Assembly: GCA_030637025.1 (NCBI GenBank)
Contig: DAOVVV010000001.1
Span: forward strand, 1 to 64,000
Origin: JAGLHV01 sp023143305 [NCBI: Clostridia bacterium]
GTDB lineage: Bacteria; CBDUZB01; JAGLHV01
DNA: 64,000 bases
Direction: 5' to 3'
The notes under the pieces are model-generated. The model searched no databases, had not been told where the DNA came from, and saw only the letters and a program-made list of their open reading frames with translations. Below, one piece after another: positions 26,075-34,232 of this stretch. Within the stretch, counting starts at the first letter, position 1; each line of letters begins with the position of its first letter. The translations under genes and the position numbers were made by a program.

Positions 26075-26989
26075 TTATTTCTTCTTGGCTTTGGAAGAGT
26101 TACAAATCTCTTTATAAAGTTCTTCCAAATAACTAAGTAATCCTTCTCCCAGATCCAGGTAATATTGGCTGATAAATTTTTTGGCTATTTGAGGGCTAAA
26201 TGAATAGGGAGTAATTTGATAATGTAATTCCGCATCATAACGATAATCTTTATTACCTATTGGTTTATACTCAACTCGTATGCGATTTCCCATTATTTCT
26301 TTAATCATTATCAATAAATTTTTTACTTTCATAGGGTGATGCCCTGTAATAATTACACATTGGTTTTCATATTTTTTATCTAAAATTTCTATACTACACC
26401 GGGCAGCATCTTTTACGTGTATATACTCCCTAATTTCTTCTCCATCACCATAACGGTTAATTTTCTTTTCTTTTAGTGCTTGTTTTAAGATTTGACACAT
26501 CCAGTTCCCCTTACCGGCTCTGGGGCCATAAAGAGAGCCATATCTTAATATAGTAAAATTTAATCCATACATTTTATTATAATTTTCAATGATTAATTCA
26601 GCAGATTGCTTACTACTGCGATAAAAAGACCCTGCTTTGCTATAAACATAAAGAGAACTGGCAAAAACAAATCTTTTTACTTTTTTTTTCGATGCTATAT
26701 CTAAAAGAATAGTGTTTCCTAATATATTGTTTTTTACTGTTTCCACAGGATATTTTTTAGCCTGGTCAATATCGGCAATACCGGCAAAATTATAAACTAC
26801 TTTGCAATGATCCATTGCTCTTTCTACTTTTTTTTGATCTAAAATATCACCTATAATCATTTTTTGGTTATTTTTTAAATAAGGAGAAAGCTTTAAATCA
26901 TAAACAACTACTTCATATCCATAATCTGTTAAAATATCTGCAACATAACTTCCTAAAAAACCAGCCCCTCCAAAAACAACTGCTTTCAT
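26075..26989 (-). CDS. NAD-dependent epimerase/dehydratase (extended SDR)
   Basis: 304 residues: GGAGFLGS (7-14) cofactor loop, SS at 111-112, YRSSK (Y123, K127) catalytic pair, RYGSLYGPRAGKGNWM substrate loop, GDGEEIREYIHVKDAAR. Such enzymes epimerise, dehydrate or reduce NDP-sugars. The pattern lacks marks that would pick one reaction. A strong AAAAGGAGGA site fixes the start. The 269-bp spacer before it may hold a gene remnant. Confidence 0.8.
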   Translation of the reverse strand: MKAVVFGGAGFLGSYVADILTDYGYEVVVYDLKLSPYLKNNQKMIIGDILDQKKVERAMDHCKVVYNFAGIADIDQAKKYPVETVKNNILGNTILLDIASKKKVKRFVFASSLYVYSKAGSFYRSSKQSAELIIENYNKMYGLNFTILRYGSLYGPRAGKGNWMCQILKQALKEKKINRYGDGEEIREYIHVKDAARCSIEILDKKYENQCVIITGHHPMKVKNLLIMIKEIMGNRIRVEYKPIGNKDYRYDAELHYQITPYSFSPQIAKKFISQYYLDLGEGLLSYLEELYKEICNSSKAKKK

Positions 26990-27258
26990 AAAAATCCTCC
27001 TTTTAATATATGTTCATATTATAAACCATTTATCCTCTTTGGGTTGAAAACAAAAAAATTAAAATACGACCCACAACAAAGATTCAATAATTTATCGGCA
27101 AATGAATTATTATCAAAATAATTTAAAGGGAAACTTGTTTCATATTTAAGCCTGGTATAACTTAAAATATTTTTAAAATCACCCGTAAAAAATTCATCCT
27201 TCTCTATTATTTATCTACTGTATTTTTAAACTTCTACAAGTCTCTGCTCACCATTAAT
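26990..27258. other. Spacer between the epimerase and B12-radical-SAM genes
   Basis: The spacer contains no island repeats. A stretch at 27019-27210 on the minus strand is open without a start codon and reads like protein (listed separately). I see no clear promoter or terminator in the remainder. Confidence 0.5.
27019..27210 (-). pseudogene. Possible C-terminal remnant of a lost gene
   Basis: From just below a stop at 27211-27213 the frame stays open for 63 codons and ends in TAA at 27019-27021. It includes ILSYTRLKYETSFPLNYFD and ends with FNPKRINGL. There is no ATG, GTG or TTG near its beginning. Composition is protein-like rather than purely A/T-driven. It could be the tail of a gene deleted when the modules were joined, or chance in AT-rich DNA. 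I do not recognise a family. Confidence 0.3.
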
Positions 27259-28749
27259 TCAGAAATATTGTTTATAGTAAATATTTCTCAATTCCTGAAA
27301 CATTTTATTGCCTTTTTCATCAGCCTTTTCAGCAAGCCGTATTTTATAAAATTCAGATTCCGGCAACTTCACATACAAGCAAAAAGTCCTCATCAATCCT
27401 AAAATTTCTTCCCTGCTTAACTGAGGCATATTTAATACTGTATCATATATAAGCGTTGCTGTGGAAGAATGATTGTCAATATAACCCTTTTTTAAACATA
27501 CTTCCCGTAAAGGAATACCTCTATACGGCGTAAATATGTATACACTAATGCTGTCTGCATTAATCCGACGATTTAAGTTAATCGTATCAAAAACCAATTC
27601 TCTCGTTTCATCAGGAAATCCAATCATGTTATTAACCGTAACAGGAATTGATGATTTTTTTAATATGTTAAAAGCCTTTAATACATCCTCATTTAAAAAA
27701 TGTTTATTTAAAAGTTTTTTTCTGAATTCTTCATTGCCATGTTCAAGACCAATGGACATTCGATTACAATTCATTTCTTCTAATAATTTTATCTTTTTTT
27801 CCGTTATAGTTTCAATCCTGGTTTGACACCAAAAAGGTAAACCTATTTTCCTGTACAACTTACTGAACTCATATAATTCGTCCTCCGTCATTGATAAAAA
27901 TGTTTCACAATTAAAATAAATATAATCAGCCCCATATTTTTCTTTGTGATATAAAACTTCATTTATAACTTTTTCTATTCTTTTCTTTCGAAAATAATTA
28001 CCAAGCTCTAATTTTCTATAGAACTTTCTCAAGGTAGGAGCCGCACAGAAAGAACAGTTATATAAACAACCTCTATCTATTTCTATCGGAACCATTTTAA
28101 AAATTTTTCCTTGCATCGGCCTATAAAATCGCTCTTTTTCAAAAATGCTAAAATCTGCATACAATAACGTATTCAAATCAATCAATGGTCGCAGAGAATT
28201 TTTTATTATTTTATCATTGTGTTTTACCCATATATTTTTTACCAAACTATAATCTTCGTTCTTAGCCATTTTTTCGCAAAGCTCTACCAATGCTTCTTCC
28301 CCTTCACCAATACAAATCATATCTATACAATCTTCCTTTATTACCTCTTCAGGCGAAAAAGTAGGATAAATCCCTCCCATAATATTTGGAATATTAAACT
28401 TCTCAACACATTTCAATAATAATACCCCTAATTTGTACGTATCTTCTACAGCATTTACAGCTATTAAATCCGGTTGATACTCCTTAACTTTTTTCTTGAA
28501 ATCATCAAAAACATTGGTATCCTTATAGAACACACCATATTTAGACAAATCAACTTCTCTCACCTGTAAATATTCAGCTCGTATTTCATCTTGAGTTTTC
28601 CTGCTATTCCTATACAAAGTAGTATCAAATAAACTAACCTGAAAGCCTTTGTCTTTTAAATACGCCGATAAAATAGAAATATTCGTTGGAAGTAAATTTA
28701 CCATAGTTAAATTTGGATAGACCAATAAAACCTTAAAATTCTTAATCAT
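27259..28749 (-). CDS. B12-binding-type radical SAM protein
   Basis: About 496 residues. The N-terminal part has the cobalamin-binding-like Rossmann pattern (VLLVYPNL, then GGIYPTFSPEEVI and ICIGEGEEAL). The radical SAM cluster motif RGCLYNCSFC follows, with three cysteines near 228, 232 and 235, and a later SIGLEHGNEEFRKKLLNK and YIFTPYRGIP. These enzymes methylate, epimerise or rearrange unreactive carbons. It is paralogous to the gene at 36.1 kb. Start ATG 28749 is preferred; TTG two codons earlier is possible. It lies 6 bp from the stop of the large transferase gene, so the two are coupled. Substrate unknown, presumably a sugar or lipid of this glycan. Confidence 0.82.
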   Translation of the reverse strand: MIKNFKVLLVYPNLTMVNLLPTNISILSAYLKDKGFQVSLFDTTLYRNSRKTQDEIRAEYLQVREVDLSKYGVFYKDTNVFDDFKKKVKEYQPDLIAVNAVEDTYKLGVLLLKCVEKFNIPNIMGGIYPTFSPEEVIKEDCIDMICIGEGEEALVELCEKMAKNEDYSLVKNIWVKHNDKIIKNSLRPLIDLNTLLYADFSIFEKERFYRPMQGKIFKMVPIEIDRGCLYNCSFCAAPTLRKFYRKLELGNYFRKKRIEKVINEVLYHKEKYGADYIYFNCETFLSMTEDELYEFSKLYRKIGLPFWCQTRIETITEKKIKLLEEMNCNRMSIGLEHGNEEFRKKLLNKHFLNEDVLKAFNILKKSSIPVTVNNMIGFPDETRELVFDTINLNRRINADSISVYIFTPYRGIPLREVCLKKGYIDNHSSTATLIYDTVLNMPQLSREEILGLMRTFCLYVKLPESEFYKIRLAEKADEKGNKMFQELRNIYYKQYF

Positions 28750-28755
28750 AAACAA

Positions 28756-30729
28756 TCAACCCTTTAGCCTTTCAATTCTATTCAAGAATTCATTATCTAA
28801 CTTTAAAAACTCACAATAATATTCAATAAAATCCCTGCACTTTTTATAAAGAAGAGGCGATTCCTGTTTTGTCATTATTTCATCCACTGTCCTTCTTAAT
28901 CCCTGTGAATTTTCTGCATAAATAGCCAAATCAGTTATACCGGAAAGAGGATTTATATCCACTGTGCTCAGGAGATGAGGAATAATCACCGGACATTGAG
29001 AAGCAATGCTTTCTAAAGCAGCGGAAGACCCCGCAACTACCGTTGCTTTTGATAATGGTAAAAGCCTGGTCAAAGAAGTATCTACGAATTTAAAAATATC
29101 TTTATTCATTTTTATATTTAAAGATTTAACTAATTTAAAAACATTAAGCAAAGGGTGACTCTTAACCAGTATTTGATAATTTGGTTTATCTCTAAATGCT
29201 TGATAGGCATAGAGTAAAACCTCTTTAGATTCTTTGGGATCAATAGATAAAGCAATTATTATTCTATTTTTTCTCTCTTTCCAAACTACTCTATGTTTTA
29301 ATAAATATCTATAATGTTGAAATCTAATATTACCCAACACAAAAACTCTTTTTTTATCCCAACCCATATCTTTAAAAAATTTAGCAGGAATATGTCCTAC
29401 ACAGGCCAAATAATCAGGTTTTGGCATTGTTTGAATATCCCCCCCTTCTTTTAATTCTTCTTTATAACTAAAATAATTTAAAAGCAATAAGGGAACGTGA
29501 GTGTGTTGAATACCTATTATTTTCGAATTTTTTCTTTTATGACCGGCAATATTCAACGCTTTTTCCCAGGCATGATTCTCAGCTAAATAAGTAATTGCTA
29601 TATCTTTTTTCAACTGATGAAAGAGTCTATTAAAAATACGGTAATAAATAAGCCCTTCAATTAAAACCCAACCACTGAAAGAATCATACCAATTTTTTCT
29701 AAAAATCATCCAAATATTAATATTTCCCAGGTATTTAAATTTCATGGAAACATAAGATAATTTTAAAAAAAATTTTATTGACAAATAAGTATATTGCAAA
29801 AGAACAATAAAAAAATCTACTATTCTTAAAAATTCTTCACAAAAAAAAAGAGAATTACCCCATTTATTTACTTTCCGGCCCAAATCAACACTTTCTACCC
29901 ATTTAAAACCGCCCAGCGGAACTACCATTGCTAACCAAACAAATTGGTTTTTATATTTATACTCCATGGCTTTTTGTAATGGTTCATAGTATTTATTAAT
30001 AAATTTTTTATTTTCAACGTCTTTTTTATTTACAAGAGGAAAATAGCTTAGCAAAAGGTATTTGCTGTTTCTCAATATTTTTTTGCGGCTATTTAATCCC
30101 GACATATATAATTTTAAAAAAACAACCCTTGCAAAAGTACGCAAAAAATATCCCCAGGCTTTTACAAAATTACTAAGAAAAAAAACAATCTCTGATTTTT
30201 TTTTATTTATTCTTAAATCATTACAGGTAACTCCTTTTTTTTTAAGGTTATTTATTATCGAACAAGTTAATTGCGAATCGTTAATGTTCAACCAAACCTC
30301 ATTACAGTAATATCTCTGCCGAACATCTAAAACAGTTAGTAATTTAACCAACTTATGATAACTGTTTGTTTTCAATGTATTCTTCTCTGCAATTAATGAA
30401 AACCACCATACAGAAAACGATTCAAAGGGACATTTAAAATAATCCTTTAAATTTCTATTTTTAGATATGAATAAATTGCCGAATTCATAAATAAATTTAA
30501 TATAATTGTCTTTTTCAGAAAATGCTCTTTCATTAAAATAATGAAGGAAAGGAACTTTTATAATTTCTTTCTTCCCTTGCATAATTTCAATCTCATGAAC
30601 GGTTGAAGAAATATAATCTTCATTGGTGGTCAAAGGACAAATAAATATTTTTTTATTTTCTCCAAACTTTTTAACATATTCTTTAGATCCTAAAACATTA
30701 TCAAATATATACAGAATATTTTCCGGCAC
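28756..30729 (-). CDS. Large GT-B-like surface-carbohydrate transferase
   Basis: 657 residues, no membrane span strong enough to be sure of. The C-terminal half has IIGIQHTH, KPDYLACVGHIPAKFFKDMG, VLGNIRF and GSSAALESIASQCPVIIP. This is the layout of GT-B proteins of the CDP-glycerol, Kdo or sialic-acid transferase type found in capsule loci. The N-terminal 300 residues are not recognisable. GTG start with AAGGGG well placed. Neighbouring genes include a cytidylyltransferase at 32.4 kb, so this may transfer a CMP-activated acid. It contains a seven-G run (29439-29445). Confidence 0.6.
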   Translation of the reverse strand: MPENILYIFDNVLGSKEYVKKFGENKKIFICPLTTNEDYISSTVHEIEIMQGKKEIIKVPFLHYFNERAFSEKDNYIKFIYEFGNLFISKNRNLKDYFKCPFESFSVWWFSLIAEKNTLKTNSYHKLVKLLTVLDVRQRYYCNEVWLNINDSQLTCSIINNLKKKGVTCNDLRINKKKSEIVFFLSNFVKAWGYFLRTFARVVFLKLYMSGLNSRKKILRNSKYLLLSYFPLVNKKDVENKKFINKYYEPLQKAMEYKYKNQFVWLAMVVPLGGFKWVESVDLGRKVNKWGNSLFFCEEFLRIVDFFIVLLQYTYLSIKFFLKLSYVSMKFKYLGNINIWMIFRKNWYDSFSGWVLIEGLIYYRIFNRLFHQLKKDIAITYLAENHAWEKALNIAGHKRKNSKIIGIQHTHVPLLLLNYFSYKEELKEGGDIQTMPKPDYLACVGHIPAKFFKDMGWDKKRVFVLGNIRFQHYRYLLKHRVVWKERKNRIIIALSIDPKESKEVLLYAYQAFRDKPNYQILVKSHPLLNVFKLVKSLNIKMNKDIFKFVDTSLTRLLPLSKATVVAGSSAALESIASQCPVIIPHLLSTVDINPLSGITDLAIYAENSQGLRRTVDEIMTKQESPLLYKKCRDFIEYYCEFLKLDNEFLNRIERLKG

Positions 30730-30741
30730 TTTTTCCCCTTA

Positions 30742-31665
30742 TTAATTTTTTTTTAATCCTTTTAAAAGATTATCAACCGATTCGTTTTCCATTTGAATTC
30801 TTGTTTCTCTGGCATAAGTTCCCATATGGGCAGTTAATATTATATTGTCCATGTCTTTTAAAGGCCCGTTATAAGGCTCTTCTTCAAAAACATCTAAAGC
30901 CGCTCCCCTAATACTCTTATTCTCTAAAACCCCCTTTAATGCTCCTTCATCAACTATTCCTCCCCTGGCAGTATTTATTAATAAGGCATCTTTTTTCATA
31001 AGATTAAATTCCTTCATTCCTATAAAATTTTGCACTTTCGGAGAAAAAGGAATATGTATGGAAATAATATCGGCCTGTGATAAAAGTTGATTTAGAGGAA
31101 CTATTTTGATTTTAAATTTCCGCACAAATGAAACATCGGGTTTTAATTCATATGCTATGACCTTAACATTAAACGGTTGAACCAGTTCTACTACTCTTTT
31201 ACCTATCTTTCCCAACCCTATAATACCCAGGGTTTTTTTATAGAGTAATTCTCCCATAAGTTTGGCCCATTTTCCATTTCTGATATTTCGATTGCTTTCT
31301 GTTATCCGACGGCACAATGAAATAATTAATCCCAAGGTCAATTCCGCCACCGATTCGACAGGAACATCGGGAGTGGAAAAAACTTTTATCCCCATCTTTT
31401 TTGCCGCTTCCAAATCAACATTGTCTAACCCTGCCCCGCAACGGGAAATTACTTTTAAGTTATTTGCTTTTTCTAAGACTTCCATTGTTAAAGGTTCTGT
31501 CCCGGCAATTAAACCCGTTACCCCTTTCAGTAAGTCAATACTCTCTTGCGGTTTAAGTTGCCGTTTATACGGATTTAATGTGATATCCAATCCTGTTTTT
31601 TTTAATTTTTCTAAAGAATCTCCGGTAAATTTACCAAAAGAACTGGTAGAAATCAAAACCTTCAT
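30742..31665 (-). CDS. D-2-hydroxyacid dehydrogenase (phosphoglycerate dehydrogenase-like)
   Basis: 307 residues. Rossmann loop GIIGLGKIG (147-155), catalytic R234 (NTARGG), E263 (DVFEEEP) and H280 (TAHMG) are all present, so it should be active on a 2-hydroxy/2-keto acid with NAD(H). SerA-type ACT domains are missing. It follows the SDR gene with a TAAATG junction and precedes the large transferase by 12 bp. A 2-keto acid substrate fits either a nonulosonate precursor or a small acid donor; serine synthesis is unlikely in this context. The overall module is discussed as a finding. Confidence 0.85.
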   Translation of the reverse strand: MKVLISTSSFGKFTGDSLEKLKKTGLDITLNPYKRQLKPQESIDLLKGVTGLIAGTEPLTMEVLEKANNLKVISRCGAGLDNVDLEAAKKMGIKVFSTPDVPVESVAELTLGLIISLCRRITESNRNIRNGKWAKLMGELLYKKTLGIIGLGKIGKRVVELVQPFNVKVIAYELKPDVSFVRKFKIKIVPLNQLLSQADIISIHIPFSPKVQNFIGMKEFNLMKKDALLINTARGGIVDEGALKGVLENKSIRGAALDVFEEEPYNGPLKDMDNIILTAHMGTYARETRIQMENESVDNLLKGLKKN

Positions 31666-32415
31666 TTAATCCCCCCCACTAACACTAAATGTTTCTCCTG
31701 TAATAAAATCTCCTGATTCCGAAGCTAAAAACAAAGCCATCCGGGAAACATCCATCGGTTCTCCCGGCCTTTTTAAAGGAATAAGTTTTATTCTGGCTTC
31801 AATATTCGGTCTTTTAAATTTTTTATGAAATGGGGTATCTATAAATCCACCCCTTATCGTATTAACCAAAATATTATAGGGCGCTCCTGCCCTGGATAAC
31901 CCAATAGTAACGGATTCCAACGCCCCTTTTGCTGCCCCATAATGTAAAGAATTGGTCGACCCCCCATATTTAGCTGCAATTGAACTGATATTTATTATTT
32001 TTCCGCCTTTATTCTTTTTCATATGAATAAAAGCCTGCCGGGCTAAAAAAAAGGGAGCTTCAACATTTAAAGAAAACGTTTCTTTCCATGATTTTTCATC
32101 CAGATTTAAAAAATGTTTATTACCGATTATTCCTCCAGCATTGTTAATAAGTATATCTATCCCTTTAAAAACACTAATGAAAGAACTTACCAACTTTGCT
32201 CTTTCTTTCGCTTTTAACAAATCCGCTTTAAATATTTCCGCCTCTCCGCCTTTGGTTTTTATCATTTTACGCAACTTTTTTGCTCTCTCATATCCCCGAC
32301 AATAATGAATCCCAACCGTTGCTCCATAGGAAGAAAATAACTCCGCCATACATGCCCCTATTCCGGAACTTGCTCCGGTAATAAGAACTTTTTTATTTTT
32401 TATTTTTTCAAACAT
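31666..32415 (-). CDS. Short-chain dehydrogenase/reductase (FabG-like)
   Basis: 249 residues of classical SDR: TGASSGIG (13-20), NNAGG (91-95), S145, YGAAK (Y159, K163). FabG-like enzymes reduce 3-oxoacyl groups, but SDRs in sialic-acid-type loci (PtmA) act on sugars. It lies between a cytidylyltransferase and a hydroxyacid dehydrogenase, so a role in making the CMP-activated acid seems more likely than fatty-acid synthesis. The stop codon abuts the next ATG. A seven-base G run encodes the SGG near the C terminus. Confidence 0.82.
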   Translation of the reverse strand: MFEKIKNKKVLITGASSGIGACMAELFSSYGATVGIHYCRGYERAKKLRKMIKTKGGEAEIFKADLLKAKERAKLVSSFISVFKGIDILINNAGGIIGNKHFLNLDEKSWKETFSLNVEAPFFLARQAFIHMKKNKGGKIINISSIAAKYGGSTNSLHYGAAKGALESVTIGLSRAGAPYNILVNTIRGGFIDTPFHKKFKRPNIEARIKLIPLKRPGEPMDVSRMALFLASESGDFITGETFSVSGGD

Positions 32416-32442
32416 AAAATTATCCTTTCGCTATTTTTAATT

Positions 32443-33195
32443 TTATTTATTATGAGAAATTTCTTCCTCGGTAAAACCGTTTTTACGCAGCCAATACTCT
32501 ACCTGAGGAATCTGCCAGTCATAATCCACATCACATCCACCCCATTGTTTTAGCGGATATATTTTTTGCCCCATCCATTTCTGAGGCAACAGCCCTTTTT
32601 CCATATTCTCAAGACAGGCAGGTCTTACTATTGAAACTCCCATATCAGCAAACCAAACATCTCCCTGTGAATCTCTATCGCAATTCAATTTTTGCGGATT
32701 ACCGAAGGTTTCAAAAGGGACAAAAGGATGTAATAAATTATCTTTCCCAATCTTCCTTGCTCGTAACGGACTCCACATATTATAACGGGAAACCGTTACG
32801 GCAGAATCAAAAGATGGATTAGCTCGTAAAACCTCTATCCCTTTATCAATAGTTTCGGCTAAAACATTTACAGCATTACACAATAATAAAACCACTATTT
32901 CAACATTTTTGTTAATATGAGAAACTATATGCTTATATCCGTGTACAAAAACATTTTCGCCTAAAGCTTCATCTGTGCATAATTCGCCGGGACGATGAAT
33001 AATTTTTGCTCCGAAGCTGAGGGCAATGTTTTTTAACTTTTCAGAATCCGTAGTTAAAAAAACCTCATCAACATATTTTGAATTTTTTGCCGCAAGTAAA
33101 GGATAAGCCATCAGCGGCCTTCCAAGAACCGGATATGTATTTTTCCCCGGAAATCCTTTACTACCCTCCCTACCCATCAGAATCGCAGGAATCAT
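32443..33195 (-). CDS. Acylneuraminate-type cytidylyltransferase (CMP-acid-sugar synthetase)
   Basis: 250 residues with the NeuA/KdsB nucleotide signature LMGREGSKGFPGKN (6-19), where R9, K13, K18 and N19 bind CTP. AKII-PGELCTDEA and later DYDWQIPQVEYWLRKNG complete the fold. The enzyme should activate a 2-keto acid sugar with CMP. No NeuB synthase is adjacent; the nearest is 9 kb upstream. It overlaps the SPASM radical SAM gene by 4 bp and precedes the SDR. It is distinct from KdsB and from the two cytidylyltransferases at 43.3 and 44.1 kb, so a separate substrate is likely. Confidence 0.82.
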   Translation of the reverse strand: MIPAILMGREGSKGFPGKNTYPVLGRPLMAYPLLAAKNSKYVDEVFLTTDSEKLKNIALSFGAKIIHRPGELCTDEALGENVFVHGYKHIVSHINKNVEIVVLLLCNAVNVLAETIDKGIEVLRANPSFDSAVTVSRYNMWSPLRARKIGKDNLLHPFVPFETFGNPQKLNCDRDSQGDVWFADMGVSIVRPACLENMEKGLLPQKWMGQKIYPLKQWGGCDVDYDWQIPQVEYWLRKNGFTEEEISHNK

Positions 33196-34169
33196 TTTTC
33201 CTCCTCCATCGATTTTCTAATTTCGCTGTCTCTTAGAAAACAACCGTTACATCCTTCAACTAAATGAGAATCTCCATTTTTATGGAGCTCTCTGACCTTG
33301 TTTAGTCTTTCAGCTTTCCATGCATCCTTGATCGAAACGCTCTCAATATTTCCTAAACTTAACAGGGCACGGTCATCATGATTACAGGGAATAATAGTAC
33401 CATCCCACCATACACACATCCGTTGCCATAATTGTGGACATGCCCAGGAATAAACAATGTCCTCTTTATGTTCTTTCATTTCCTTATAATCCAGATAAGC
33501 AACTTCATCTGCACCTTTCGCCAACCAGAAATTTTTATATTCTTTCAAATGATTTATCAATTCCGGGACTAAAACAGTCTGAACTCTTACTTTAGGATAA
33601 TCTATACCCATCTTCTTTCTCAACTGTATTAGTCTCTCTACATTTTTAACTACTTTATTAAAATCAGACCCCACACGATATTTTTCATACACATCCTTTG
33701 TGTATCCCTCAAAAGATATGGTAATTCTATCAAGTTTTGCATCAATTAATTTTAAAGCTTTTTCCTCATTTAATTTTAGTCCGTGAGTATTAAAATAAAC
33801 ATCTATAAGCCCCTTATCTTTAGCATACTTAACAAATTTATGAATCTCCGGGTGAAGAAGCGGTTCCCCCCTGAAATTAAACTTCACTCCGTAAAGTCCG
33901 TTGTCAGCCCCTTCATCAATAATCTTTTTCACCAGATCAAATTTTATAAAACCACCCTTTATCCGTTCTCTATTATAGCAAAAAGAACATCTTAAATTGC
34001 AAGTGCTTGTAGACTCAATATCTATAAACAAAGGAAAGTCCGGTACAGTAAATTTTTCCGGACATTTGAGCCATTTTAAGCGATATTCCTTAAATCTCTC
34101 ATCCTTATTTTCAAATATATTTTTACCGCCCAACACATGAAAATTTGTATTTACTCCTATTTTAACCAT
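33192..34169 (-). CDS. Radical SAM/SPASM protein
   Basis: 325 residues. CNLRCSFC-type motif with C57, C61 and C64 (STCNLRCSFCYN) binds the SAM cluster; FNFRGEPLLHPEI is the GGEP-like SAM motif. The C terminus has CP-QLWQRMCVWWDGTIIPCNHDD and GCNGC, SPASM-type ligands for extra iron-sulfur clusters. SPASM enzymes often modify peptides, but relatives in glycan loci lack peptide partners. No small precursor peptide is visible nearby. A 4-bp overlap with the cytidylyltransferase suggests action on the same sugar. Function unknown. Confidence 0.8.
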   Translation of the reverse strand: MVKIGVNTNFHVLGGKNIFENKDERFKEYRLKWLKCPEKFTVPDFPLFIDIESTSTCNLRCSFCYNRERIKGGFIKFDLVKKIIDEGADNGLYGVKFNFRGEPLLHPEIHKFVKYAKDKGLIDVYFNTHGLKLNEEKALKLIDAKLDRITISFEGYTKDVYEKYRVGSDFNKVVKNVERLIQLRKKMGIDYPKVRVQTVLVPELINHLKEYKNFWLAKGADEVAYLDYKEMKEHKEDIVYSWACPQLWQRMCVWWDGTIIPCNHDDRALLSLGNIESVSIKDAWKAERLNKVRELHKNGDSHLVEGCNGCFLRDSEIRKSMEEEK

Positions 34170-34232
34170 AAATCTTCCTCTTTTTTTTAATTTTTAAAAA
34201 CCAATTATTCCGGAGGTATTTCATTATATTTT

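Noticed and set aside
29439-29445. Seven-base G runs (also 31671-31677) as phase-variable tracts
   Set aside because: Too short to slip often, and both encode normal glycine codons in conserved positions; only the ten-base tract is kept as a finding.
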